Program-made: the position numbers and the translations under genes
Notes under the pieces: generated by a model
Database searches by the model: none
What the model saw: only the letters and a program-made list of their open reading frames with translations
What the model was told of the DNA's origin: nothing
Assembly (NCBI RefSeq): GCF_020165855.1
Contig: NZ_JAIUFY010000005.1
Location: 620,001 to 684,000 of the forward strand
DNA length: 64,000 nt
From: Celeribacter litoreus
GTDB lineage: Bacteria > Pseudomonadota > Alphaproteobacteria > Rhodobacterales > Rhodobacteraceae
Direction of reading: 5' to 3'
Shown: one piece after another, positions 27,727 through 35,311 of the stretch
How the letters are laid out: every line of letters starts with the position of its first letter
Numbering within the stretch: position 1 is the first letter of the stretch

Positions 27727-28389
27727 ATGTGTGGACGATTTGCGATAACTCACGCCTCGGATGCGATGGCGCGCCTTTTTGAGGCCGCGCCAGCCAACAA
27801 TTTACCTGATATCCCGAATTACAACGTCTGCCCGACGACGCAAATACATGTGGTCTTTCGGGAAGACAATGGCCGCAGGCTTGTGCCAATGCGCTGGGGC
27901 TTTGTGCCTCGTTGGTACAAGACACCGACGGACGGGCCGCTCCTGATTAATGCACGCGCGGAGACGATCGCCGAAAAGCCGGCTTTCCGTGAGGCTTGCC
28001 GTCAGCGACGCTGTCTCATACCCGCAGACGGGTTCTATGAATGGTTTCGGCCCGAGGGTGGGGATAAACTCCCGTGGTTCATTCAGCCCGCTGACGAGGG
28101 CCCGATGGTCTTTGCAGGCATTTGGCAAGAGTGGGGGGCTAGTGAGGACAGGATTTCGAGCTGTGCCATTGTCACGACCGAGGCAACGGGGCATATGGCG
28201 GAAATCCATCACCGGATTCCGGTGATCCTACAGGCCGAGAACTGGGCAAAATGGCTCGGTGAAGAAGGTCGCGGAGCCGCGCGCCTGATGACGGCAGCGG
28301 CAGATGAGACATTGACGTTTCACAGGGTCGGAACCGCTGTGAACTCCAATCGGGCGCAAGGCCCCGATCTGATCGAGGAGATCGACTGA
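27727..28389 (+). CDS. SOS-response-associated peptidase / abasic-site shield (SRAP, HMCES/YedK family)
   Basis: Binds abasic sites in single-stranded DNA and forms a protective covalent crosslink through its N-terminal cysteine. The 220-residue protein starts MCGRFAI, leaving Cys2 at the N-terminus after methionine removal. It also has the conserved LINARAETI, CLIPADGFYEW and the catalytic MAEIHHRIPVIL histidine segment. No LexA box of the alphaproteobacterial GTTC-N7-GTTC type was found upstream. The stop overlaps the next gene's ATG by one base. Confidence 0.93.
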   Translation: MCGRFAITHASDAMARLFEAAPANNLPDIPNYNVCPTTQIHVVFREDNGRRLVPMRWGFVPRWYKTPTDGPLLINARAETIAEKPAFREACRQRRCLIPADGFYEWFRPEGGDKLPWFIQPADEGPMVFAGIWQEWGASEDRISSCAIVTTEATGHMAEIHHRIPVILQAENWAKWLGEEGRGAARLMTAAADETLTFHRVGTAVNSNRAQGPDLIEEID

Positions 28390-28799
28390 TGACCGCGGAT
28401 TTGAACGCGCACACGTGGGAGAAAATGGCGGGGGCCTCCGAGCATATCGGCCTCATTTTTACGTATTGGGTCGAGGGCGAAGCGCGTTTGGAGTTGCCTA
28501 TCGGACCACAGCACCTCAACCGGCACGGCATTCCGCATGGCGGCATTTATGCGATGCTTCTCGATACGGCGATGGGGTATTCGGGGGCCTTTACGGGGGA
28601 TCCCGAGGTCCGGCAAAACAACCTGACTTTGACCCTGACGGTGAACTATCTCTCTCGTCCAAAAGGAAAAACTCTGATCGCGGAAGGAAAGCGGGTCGGC
28701 GGCGGGGCCAAGACCTTTTTTGCCGAAGGTAAAATTACGGACGAGACGGGCGAACTCATCGCCACCGCGTCAGGCGCGTTCAAAATGCGGTCTCGATAA
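28389..28799 (+). CDS. PaaI-type hotdog thioesterase 3
   Basis: Predicted acyl-CoA thioesterase of 136 residues, with HLNRHGIPHGGIYAMLLDTAMGYS carrying the HGG turn and the aspartate position of the PaaI family, and LTLTVNYLSRPKGKTLIAEG as the core strands. It is translationally coupled to the SRAP gene by a one-base overlap, a chance pairing in function as far as can be seen. It is distinct from the two paralogues at 20.4-21.3 kb. Confidence 0.85.
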   Translation: MTADLNAHTWEKMAGASEHIGLIFTYWVEGEARLELPIGPQHLNRHGIPHGGIYAMLLDTAMGYSGAFTGDPEVRQNNLTLTLTVNYLSRPKGKTLIAEGKRVGGGAKTFFAEGKITDETGELIATASGAFKMRSR

Positions 28800-28815
28800 T
28801 TCGACAAACAAACAT

Positions 28816-28831
28816 ATTCATTATCTTGAAT
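28816..28831 (+). promoter_or_regulatory. ATTC-N8-GAAT element before the DUF2892 gene (candidate SqrR/BigR operator)
   Basis: ATTC (28816-28819), eight bases, GAAT (28828-28831), embedded in an AT-rich patch 53 bp upstream of the DUF2892 start. I recall ATTC-N8-GAAT as the recognition pattern of SqrR, the persulfide-sensing ArsR-family repressor of Rhodobacter. The match is exact, but the pattern is short and could arise by chance. Confidence 0.5.
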
Positions 28832-28883
28832 GAGGCGGAGAGGTTTGATATATGTCTGTCAAACACATCTCTTGGAGTCCACC

Positions 28884-29090
28884 ATGACACTTGACCGCGC
28901 TATGTTCCGCTTCGCAGGCACGATGGTTCTCATCAGCGTGCTGCTCACCCAATTCGTTCACCCCGCCTTCATGTGGTTCACCGTGTTCATCGGTGCCAAC
29001 ATGATCCAGTCGTCTTTCACCGGCTGGTGTCCGGCTGCAAAGGTCATGGCCAAACTCGGCGTTCCGGCCGGCTGTGCATTTGAGAAGTGA
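28884..29090 (+). CDS. DUF2892 (YgaP-type) small membrane protein
   Basis: A 68-residue inner-membrane protein with two membrane spans and the DUF2892 pattern: LDRAMFRFAGTMVLISVLL, then FMWFTVFIGANMIQSSFTGWCPAAKVMAKLGV, with a conserved cysteine in the GWCP turn and another in the tail. In YgaP this domain is fused to a rhodanese, linking it to sulfur handling; here it stands alone. The start has a GGAG site. Together with the upstream ATTC-N8-GAAT site, a role in reactive sulfur response or sulfide or thiosulfate transport is a reasonable inference. Confidence 0.82.
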   Translation: MTLDRAMFRFAGTMVLISVLLTQFVHPAFMWFTVFIGANMIQSSFTGWCPAAKVMAKLGVPAGCAFEK

Positions 29091-29114
29091 GCGCAGGCGA
29101 AAGCTTGAGTGATG

Positions 29115-29138
29115 CGGGGTCCTTCGGGGCCCCGTTTT
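29115..29138 (+). terminator. Rho-independent terminator of the DUF2892 gene
   Basis: CGGGGTCC and GGGCCCCG form an 8-bp stem (one wobble) around a TTCG tetraloop, followed by TTTTCG, 25 bp after the stop codon. Confidence 0.85.
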
Positions 29139-29215
29139 CGTCTTGATGACCGAAAATCGACTAAGCGCGCCACAAGAGAGGCGTTCGATCAAAAATCTCT
29201 GATGTCAGAAAGATT

Positions 29216-29289
29216 TGGAGCGGGCGGCGGGAATCGAACCCGCGTCATTAGCTTGGAAGGCTAAGGTCTTACCACTACACAACGCCCGC
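29216..29289 (-). tRNA. tRNA-Gly (anticodon TCC)
   Basis: On the minus strand the sequence folds into a full cloverleaf. The acceptor stem is GCGGGCG with CGCCCGC, the D arm contains TAGTGGTAAGA, and the anticodon stem-loop is CTTAGC-CTTCCAA-GCTAAT with TCC in the loop. The T arm is GCGGG-TTCGATT-CCCGC, and TCCA follows the acceptor. CCA is therefore encoded. The adjacent UbiA-type gene and DUF2892 gene show no sign of an integrated element at this tRNA. Confidence 0.95.
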
Positions 29290-29492
29290 GCTCGTGAGCA
29301 CCGTATGTAGGCGATGCTCTGGGGGGCGTCAAGACGCCGAAGCACATCTTAGTGGCGGATTTGCCCCGTCTTTTTCATGCGCACCTGCTTTGCTCCCATA
29401 GGTCTTGCGCTTTCTGTTCTTCAAAGCGAGTTTGTGACCCATATGCAGAGTGAGCCCGACAGGCTTTCCAAACACAGGTGAAGGGACGCGAC

Positions 29493-30929
29493 GTGAGCGA
29501 ACCTGAGAAAACTTCCGCGATTCTGGCCGTTGACCTCGACGGTACGCTTTTGAAGTCTGACATGTTGTATGAAAGCTTCTGGAGCGCGGCCTCCCAGAAT
29601 TGGCGCTCGGCTCTGCGGGCTGTAACGGCGCTTGCTGACGGAAAAGCCGCCCTCAAACGCGCTCTGGCCCAGAGCGCGCCGGTCGATGTGGAGACGCTTC
29701 CCTATAATGCGGAGGTTCTCGCCTACATCGCCAACCATCGTGCGGAGGGCGGGCAAGTCGCGCTCGTTACGGCAACGGATCAGGACATCGCGGACAGGAT
29801 CGCCGCGCATCTCGGTGTGTTCGACGCGGTCTATGGATCGGATGGGCAGCGCAACCTCAAAGGCGACAAAAAGGCCGCTTTCCTCGTGGAGACCTACGGG
29901 GAGGGAGGGTTCGTCTACATGGGCGACCATGAAGCCGATCTCGCGGTTTGGCCGAGAGGTTTGAGCGCCGTCACGGTGAATGCGCCCGAGGCCCTTCGGG
30001 AAAAAGCCGCGACGCTTGGTGTGCCGGTCGAGCACCTCGGCTCCTCACAACGTGAGTATGCGCCATATTTGAAGGCTCTGCGCCCGCATCAGTGGCTGAA
30101 GAATATTCTGGTGTTTCTGCCGATGATGCTCGCCCAACAATTCACCTTGGCGACCGTCGCGGTGTCACTGCTGGCTTTTGTTGCGTTCTCGCTTGTCGCC
30201 TCGTCGGTCTATGTTCTTAACGATCTACTCGACCTGTCAGCCGACCGTGCACACCCGCGCAAGTGCAAGCGCCCCTTCGCCGCGGGTAGTCTGCCAATTG
30301 CGCACGGGTCATTCCTCGCGGCCGGGTTGTTCGGGGGCGGTTTGATACTGTCACTGCTGGCAGGACCGGCCTTTCTCTTCGTCCTTCTGAGCTACTACGC
30401 CATGACGACTGCGTATTCCTTTTATTTCAAGCGCCGCATGGTGATCGACATCTGCGTTCTCGCAGGGCTCTACACGATGCGGATTGTCGCTGGCGGGGTC
30501 GCCGCGGCAATCCCTCTGTCGATGTGGCTATTGGCTTTCTCGATCTTCCTGTTCTTTGCGCTCGCGGCCGTGAAACGTCAGGCGGAGCTTGTGGACAACA
30601 TGAAAGAGGGCAAATTGGGACCAACGGGGCGCGGGTATCACGTCGAAGACCTCGCGATCATTTCGCAAATGGCGATTGGAGCCGGCTATATTTCTGTTCT
30701 CGTGCTCGCGCTCTACATGAACTCCGATCAGGTCGTTCTGATGTATCCGAACCCCGAAATCCTCTGGGGGATTTGCCTCGTCCTGTTGTTCTGGGTGAGT
30801 TGGATCGTGATGAAGACCCACCGTGGCGAAATGCATGACGATCCGATCATCTTTGCGGTGAAAGACAGGATTTCGCGTATCTGTGGTCTCTTGGTGGTCG
30901 GCTTTATTCTCGGTGGGGTGCTGATTTAA
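29493..30929 (+). CDS. HAD phosphatase - UbiA prenyltransferase fusion
   Basis: A two-domain membrane protein of 478 residues. Residues 1-190 form a HAD hydrolase (AVDLDGTLL with Asp14 and Asp16, VTATDQDIAD, KGDKKAAFL and YMGDHEADL). Residues about 200-478 form a UbiA-type prenyltransferase with about nine spans (LRPHQWLKNILVF and the NDLLDLSADRAHPRKCKRPFA motif). Family members transfer PRPP-derived ribose phosphate to polyprenyl phosphate, as in decaprenylphosphoryl-ribose formation; the HAD domain would then remove the phosphate. That reaction is inference. The start is a GTG at 29493 with AAGGG upstream; a GTG at 29478 is less well placed. Confidence 0.85.
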   Translation: MSEPEKTSAILAVDLDGTLLKSDMLYESFWSAASQNWRSALRAVTALADGKAALKRALAQSAPVDVETLPYNAEVLAYIANHRAEGGQVALVTATDQDIADRIAAHLGVFDAVYGSDGQRNLKGDKKAAFLVETYGEGGFVYMGDHEADLAVWPRGLSAVTVNAPEALREKAATLGVPVEHLGSSQREYAPYLKALRPHQWLKNILVFLPMMLAQQFTLATVAVSLLAFVAFSLVASSVYVLNDLLDLSADRAHPRKCKRPFAAGSLPIAHGSFLAAGLFGGGLILSLLAGPAFLFVLLSYYAMTTAYSFYFKRRMVIDICVLAGLYTMRIVAGGVAAAIPLSMWLLAFSIFLFFALAAVKRQAELVDNMKEGKLGPTGRGYHVEDLAIISQMAIGAGYISVLVLALYMNSDQVVLMYPNPEILWGICLVLLFWVSWIVMKTHRGEMHDDPIIFAVKDRISRICGLLVVGFILGGVLI

Positions 30930-30961
30930 GCGCGCCGTGGTCGCAGCAGTGTGCGCCCGAC

Positions 30962-30975
30962 TTGACACGGGTCAA
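30962..30975 (+). promoter_or_regulatory. FnrL-type box upstream of the cytochrome c peroxidase gene
   Basis: A perfect TTGAC-N4-GTCAA dyad 82 bp before the start codon, the consensus of Fnr/FnrL anaerobic regulators in Rhodobacteraceae. It suggests induction at low oxygen. Confidence 0.75.
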
Positions 30976-31057
30976 TTTTCTGAGTGAAAAGCTCGGATAA
31001 ATGTCGCCCTGCCGTGGAGAAACCCCGAGCAGAGACACCGAAAGATCGAAAGCCATC

Positions 31058-32176
31058 ATGCCGTTCAAAGCTCTTAGCCTCGCTCTCGCCGCCACGCTGC
31101 TTGCTGCGCCGCTCGCAGCCGATGAGATTACGTCACTCGAAGCCCTAGGCGAGGCCCTGTTTTTCGACACCAACCTGTCGAAGAACCGCACGCAGGCCTG
31201 CGCGACCTGCCATGATCCGGAGCGCGCGTTTACGGATGCTCGCGGTGGCTTTGCGTCCATCGGGGACGACGGGGAGTCAATTGGCGACCGCAACGCGCCG
31301 ACGGCGATGTATGCGATGTTCTCGCCAGAATTCAGCGAGATCGCGGAAGGCGTCTTTGCCGGTGGTCAGTTCCACGATGGCCGCGCTGCGACGCTCGAAG
31401 AACAGGCAGGTGGTCCTCCGCTTAACCCCATTGAAATGGCAATGCCCGACGCCGCCGCGGTTGTGGCGCGTCTGGAGGAAAATCCGGATTACGTCGCGGC
31501 GATGACGTCCCTGTTCGGAGCGGACGTGTTTGACGACACGGACGCAGCCTATTCCGCGATGACGCGTGCCATTGCAGCGTTTGAGCGCACCGATGAGTTT
31601 GCGCCGTTCGACAGCAAATATGATCGTTACTTGCGGGGTGAGGCGGAACTCTCGCGCGAGGAAATGCTCGGAGAGACGCTGTTCTTTTCGCAGCAGTTCA
31701 CCAACTGCAACATCTGCCACCAACTGAATCCGCGCCCGGCGTCAGAGGGCGAGGTGTTTACGAACTATGAATTCCACAATATCGGCGTGCCGGAAAATAC
31801 GGACCTTCGGGCGCTGAATGGCGTTTTGGAGAAAGACCGCGGACTCGGCGGGGTCAACAAACAGCCGCACCTGTCTGGACGTCACAAGGTGCCCACGCTT
31901 CGCAACATCGCCGTGACCGGTCCCTATATGCACAACGGTGTGTTTGAGGATCTGCGGACCGTTGTGCTCTTCTACAACACCTACAACACGAAATCCGAGG
32001 CGCGGAAGATCAACCCTGAAACGGAAGAGCCTTTTGCCGCGCCGGAAGTGCCGGAAAACTTGTCGATGGAAGAATTGACGACCGGTCCCGCGTTGGAAGA
32101 CCGCGAAGTTGATGCGCTCGTCGCGTTCATGAAAACGCTGACAGACGCGCGCTACGAGCATCTGCTCGAGGAATAA
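31058..32176 (+). CDS. Di-heme cytochrome c peroxidase (MauG/CcpA family)
   Basis: Periplasmic enzyme that reduces hydrogen peroxide with electrons from cytochrome c. The 372-residue precursor has a Sec signal peptide (about 1-21, cleavage after AAPLAA), two heme c motifs CATCH (48-52) and CNICH (217-221), the conserved FDGRA-like FHDGRA at 105-110 and TLRNIAVTGPYMHNG near 283. It is shorter than MauG relatives involved in cofactor formation and matches classical CCPs. The start at 31058 is the only one giving a signal peptide. An FnrL-type box lies upstream, fitting microaerobic induction. Confidence 0.9.
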   Translation: MPFKALSLALAATLLAAPLAADEITSLEALGEALFFDTNLSKNRTQACATCHDPERAFTDARGGFASIGDDGESIGDRNAPTAMYAMFSPEFSEIAEGVFAGGQFHDGRAATLEEQAGGPPLNPIEMAMPDAAAVVARLEENPDYVAAMTSLFGADVFDDTDAAYSAMTRAIAAFERTDEFAPFDSKYDRYLRGEAELSREEMLGETLFFSQQFTNCNICHQLNPRPASEGEVFTNYEFHNIGVPENTDLRALNGVLEKDRGLGGVNKQPHLSGRHKVPTLRNIAVTGPYMHNGVFEDLRTVVLFYNTYNTKSEARKINPETEEPFAAPEVPENLSMEELTTGPALEDREVDALVAFMKTLTDARYEHLLEE

Positions 32177-32177
32177 T

Positions 32178-32202
32178 CCCGCCGCGCCGATGGCGCGGGG
32201 GA
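32178..32202. terminator. Hairpin between convergent ccp and gentisate-operon ends
   Basis: CCGCGCC (32182-32188) and GGCGCGG (32192-32198) with a 3-nt loop and further flanking CCC/GGG pairing lie between the stops of two convergent units. Confidence 0.6.
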
Positions 32203-32206
32203 GGGT

Positions 32207-32761
32207 TTAGTGACGCAGGCTTGGCGGCAGATCGGCCATCCGTGCGCCGCAGCCTAGATCGAGTGCACCTTGCCAGATGCCTTTCGCACGCATCATGGGA
32301 AGCGCGCGTGGCGTGGTTTTCGTGCCGTCCACGAGGGTGATCTCCGCGTCCCACTTTTCCTCAGAGAGATCGCGCCAACAGACGTTCAGGTGCACTTCGG
32401 AATGCTGGAAAAGGGATCGCAGTGCCCGCGCCGGAAGGGTTGCCGCCAGTTCCAGAGACGGGAGTTCCTCCGGAATTTCGAGCGTTTCGCCCTTATCCAA
32501 AGCCTCGAGCGCGAGCGCCTGATACCGTGCTTCGTAGCACACCCGTGCGAGAATATGCGCGCGGGTTAGACCGGTGATGGCAGACGGTTCAAAGAGCGCC
32601 TCATCCGACAGCTCCATGAGCTTTCGCGCAAAAAAGGCCGTGCCCCGCCGCGCGAGGAGCAGGTCCTCAGCAGGCGCGTTGGGGGCGTCGAACCGCGCCC
32701 CCTTGCCTAGACGGGCCTTGAGCGCCTCTTGGGCGGCAATATCCGTCTCTGTGAGGGACAT
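32207..32761 (-). CDS. MDMPI-fold (DinB-like) putative maleylpyruvate isomerase, short form
   Basis: A 184-residue protein whose N-terminal half matches the mycothiol-dependent maleylpyruvate isomerase N-domain: RRGTAFFARKLMELSDEAL, then ITGLTRAHILARVCYEAR with the metal histidine (His69). A second cluster QHSEVHLNV (His120, Glu122, His124) fits the other metal ligands. Family members are usually about 240 residues with a C-terminal SCP2-like part, mostly missing here. It overlaps the gentisate dioxygenase stop by one base (TAATG), so it belongs to the operon. Proteobacteria do not make mycothiol and a GST-type isomerase is also present, so its job and thiol cofactor are open. The start at 32761 is fixed by the overlap. 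Confidence 0.75.
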   Translation of the reverse strand: MSLTETDIAAQEALKARLGKGARFDAPNAPAEDLLLARRGTAFFARKLMELSDEALFEPSAITGLTRAHILARVCYEARYQALALEALDKGETLEIPEELPSLELAATLPARALRSLFQHSEVHLNVCWRDLSEEKWDAEITLVDGTKTTPRALPMMRAKGIWQGALDLGCGARMADLPPSLRH

Positions 32762-33867
32762 TACTCCTGCCCCTCGATCATCGTGCGCATAAAGCCCAGA
32801 CGTTCCATGATCGGCGCGTCCGAGAAGCGGAACAGATCGAACTGTGTCTCGGCTTGCAGGGACCACGGGACCCAGCTCGGCACGACGAACATGTCGCCTT
32901 TTTCGAGCTTGTGCTCGACGCCGTTCAACACAACCGCGCCTTTGCCCTCGAACACTTGGAACACAGTGGAGCCGACCTCATTGCGGGTCGCGGTTTGGGT
33001 GCCTGCACGCAGGCGGTGGAATTCGCAGCGGATTGTGGGCATCACGTCGCCGCCGGTGGTCGGGTTCACATAGCGGATGGCGGCGTGGCCCTGTTCGACG
33101 GTTGCGGGCTGGCCCTCGTCCTCGAGCAAAAGCTGCTCGGTCAATGCGCGGTCTGTGAATTCCCAACGGTAGGCCCCGATGGGCGAGGAGACCGTGTTCT
33201 GGAGCTGCGACAGGGGACGCAGACCCGGATGGCACCAGAGCCGCTCACCACGGGAATAGTCCGGCGTTGCGTTGTCGGTCACGCGGTCTGCACCGAACTC
33301 GAAGAAGCCCACATCCATCTGCTGGCTGAACGGAATGTCGAGACCGTCGATCCATGCCATCGGCTCGTTCGCGATGTTGTGGTGACCGTGGAAGTTCCAA
33401 CCCGGCGTGAGCAAGAGATCCCCGCGCGACATGCGGACGGGATCACCGTTCACAACGGTCCAGACGCCTTCGCCCTCAACCACAAAACGGAACGCGTTTT
33501 GAGAGTGACGGTGTTCCGGTGCGTTCTCACCCGGGCAGAGATATTGGATGGCGGCCCAGAGCGTCGGGGTGACATAGGCGTTGCCGCCGAGGCCCGGGTT
33601 CGCGAGGCCGATCGCGCGGCGTTCCCCGCCACGACCGACAGGCACCAGCTCACCCGATTTTTCCGCGAGCGGCAGCAGATCGGACCAGCGCCAAACGTGC
33701 GGCACGGCTTTCGATTTCGGCGTCATCGGCATCAGATCGCCAAGCTGCGTCCAGAGCGGCAGCAGGTTGTTCTCTTCGAACCCTTTATAGAGCTCGCGCA
33801 GTTCCGGGGTGTCCTCGGGCTGCATGCCGTGTTCCACGCTCTCGTGGCTACGCTCGTCGGTCAACAT
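32761..33867 (-). CDS. Gentisate 1,2-dioxygenase
   Basis: Fe(II) bicupin ring-cleavage enzyme that opens gentisate to maleylpyruvate. The 368-residue protein has the N-terminal cupin with PEHRHSQNAFRFVVEG (His119, His121) and the third iron ligand in WNFHGHHN (His160); the 41-residue spacing equals that of the known enzyme from E. coli. The C-terminal cupin (NEVGSTVFQVFEGKGAVVLNG) lacks a metal site, as expected. A possible 1-hydroxy-2-naphthoate or salicylate dioxygenase activity is less likely given the operon. It is followed directly by the MDMPI-fold gene. Confidence 0.93.
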   Translation of the reverse strand: MLTDERSHESVEHGMQPEDTPELRELYKGFEENNLLPLWTQLGDLMPMTPKSKAVPHVWRWSDLLPLAEKSGELVPVGRGGERRAIGLANPGLGGNAYVTPTLWAAIQYLCPGENAPEHRHSQNAFRFVVEGEGVWTVVNGDPVRMSRGDLLLTPGWNFHGHHNIANEPMAWIDGLDIPFSQQMDVGFFEFGADRVTDNATPDYSRGERLWCHPGLRPLSQLQNTVSSPIGAYRWEFTDRALTEQLLLEDEGQPATVEQGHAAIRYVNPTTGGDVMPTIRCEFHRLRAGTQTATRNEVGSTVFQVFEGKGAVVLNGVEHKLEKGDMFVVPSWVPWSLQAETQFDLFRFSDAPIMERLGFMRTMIEGQE

Positions 33868-33926
33868 CGGTATTCTCCTCCGTAAAGTCGGGGCGCGTCA
33901 CGCTGCGCCCGTCTGGATTGGACGCG

Positions 33927-34574
33927 TCAGGCTGCGTCGGGCTGATTGGGCGGGGCCGCTTTGGTGAAGGCGGGCAATTTGTCGAGTTCCGCGTAGATGC
34001 GCGAAATCGTGGGCCATGCGTCGAGGGCAACGGCAAAGCGTTTGTTGTTCCACACCTGCGCATAGAGACAGCAGTCGGCCATGGTCGGCGTGTCGCCGTG
34101 ACAGTAGATGCCGGTGTCTTTCGACGTGGAAAGCTCCGCTTCTAGGGCGTCGAAGGTGATTGTGACCCAATGGGTGAACCACTCTTTTTGCGCCTCTTCG
34201 TCCGCGCCGAACTGATCGCGAATGCGGAACAAAACGCGCAGGTTGTTGAGCGGATGGATTTCGCAGGCGATCATGTAGGACAGCCCACGCACGCGGGCGC
34301 GGCCATCGGGATCCGCAGGCAAGAGGGCCGGTTCCGGATGGGTCTCCTCCAGCCATTCCATGATGGCGAGAGATTGCGTCAGAAAGCTTCCGTCTTCTTT
34401 CTCAAGCGTGGGAACGAGGCCCTGCGGGTTCTTCGCGAGATACTCCGGCGTCCGAGTTTCCCCATCACGTAGAACGTAAGGCACGTAGTCGTAGTCCAAC
34501 CCCTTGAGGTTCAACGCGGCACGCAGCCGCGTTGAGGTCGAGGACCGGAAGAAGTTGTGCAACTTCATGGTCAT
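33927..34574 (-). CDS. Maleylpyruvate isomerase, glutathione S-transferase zeta type
   Basis: Glutathione-dependent cis-trans isomerase converting maleylpyruvate to fumarylpyruvate. The 215-residue protein has the zeta-class SSTSTRLRAALNLKGLDY signature with its active-site serine, NPQGLVPTLE for glutathione contact and SLAIMEWLEETHPEP. The annotation as maleylpyruvate rather than maleylacetoacetate isomerase is based on the gentisate neighbours. The first ATG at 34574 is used; an ATG two codons later (34568, MKLHNFF) is equally possible. It lies three bases after the fumarylpyruvate hydrolase stop. Confidence 0.9.
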   Translation of the reverse strand: MTMKLHNFFRSSTSTRLRAALNLKGLDYDYVPYVLRDGETRTPEYLAKNPQGLVPTLEKEDGSFLTQSLAIMEWLEETHPEPALLPADPDGRARVRGLSYMIACEIHPLNNLRVLFRIRDQFGADEEAQKEWFTHWVTITFDALEAELSTSKDTGIYCHGDTPTMADCCLYAQVWNNKRFAVALDAWPTISRIYAELDKLPAFTKAAPPNQPDAA

Positions 34575-34577
34575 GGA

Positions 34578-35276
34578 TCAGGCCTCACGCGGACCGATCG
34601 GGGTCTCGATGGAGCCGAGACCTTCGATGGACACGACGCAGACATCGCCCGGCACCATCGCACCAACGCCAGCAGGCGTGCCGGTCATGATCAGGTCGCC
34701 CGGTTCGAGCGCGATGGAGTGGGACAGGATCGAGATGACTTCCGGCACGGACCAGATGAGTTCCGCCAGATCAGCGTCCTGTTTCACTTCACCATTCACG
34801 GTGAGTTTGATGGAGCCTTTGTCCGGATGGCCGACTTTCTCGACGGGGAACACCGGACCGATCACGGCGGAGCGGTCGAATGCCTTGCCCCAGTCCCACG
34901 GACGGCCCTGTTCGCGGGCAACGAGCTGCAGATCGCGGCGGGTGAGGTCATTGCCGACGGCGTAGCCCCACACGTGGGAGAGGCTGTCCTCTTCCGCGAT
35001 GTTCTTACCCGCTTTGCCGATTACGGCGACGAGTTCGGCCTCGTAGTGGAAGTTTTCGGTCTGCGGCGGGTAGGCGACGGTTTCACCGGTTTCGACCACG
35101 GCATCTGCCGGTTTGGTGAAGAAGAACGGCGGATCACGATCCGGATCCTTGCCCATTTCACGGGCGTGAGCGGCGTAGTTGCGACCGACACAGAAGATGC
35201 GGCGCACCGGGAGGCGATCATCCGTGCCATCGACGGCGACAGTGGCCTGCGGAGCAGGGGGGAAGACATATGCCAT
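34578..35276 (-). CDS. Fumarylpyruvate hydrolase (FAH family)
   Basis: Hydrolyses fumarylpyruvate to fumarate and pyruvate, the last step of the glutathione-dependent gentisate route. The 232-residue protein has the FAH core: CVGRNYAAHAREMG, FFFTKPADAVVETGETVAYP, YEAELVAVIGKAGKN with the metal glutamates, and GDLIMTGTPAGVGAMVPGD. It is shorter than fumarylacetoacetate hydrolases, as usual for this subfamily. It lies between the hydroxylase and isomerase genes with short spacers. Confidence 0.92.
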   Translation of the reverse strand: MAYVFPPAPQATVAVDGTDDRLPVRRIFCVGRNYAAHAREMGKDPDRDPPFFFTKPADAVVETGETVAYPPQTENFHYEAELVAVIGKAGKNIAEEDSLSHVWGYAVGNDLTRRDLQLVAREQGRPWDWGKAFDRSAVIGPVFPVEKVGHPDKGSIKLTVNGEVKQDADLAELIWSVPEVISILSHSIALEPGDLIMTGTPAGVGAMVPGDVCVVSIEGLGSIETPIGPREA

Positions 35277-35311
35277 AGGGTTTGTCCTTTTTTGCGTTTC
35301 TTGAGGAGGAG

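Noticed and set aside
29216-29289. Integration site of a mobile element at tRNA-Gly
   Set aside because: No integrase gene and no repeated 3'-tRNA sequence in the neighbourhood.
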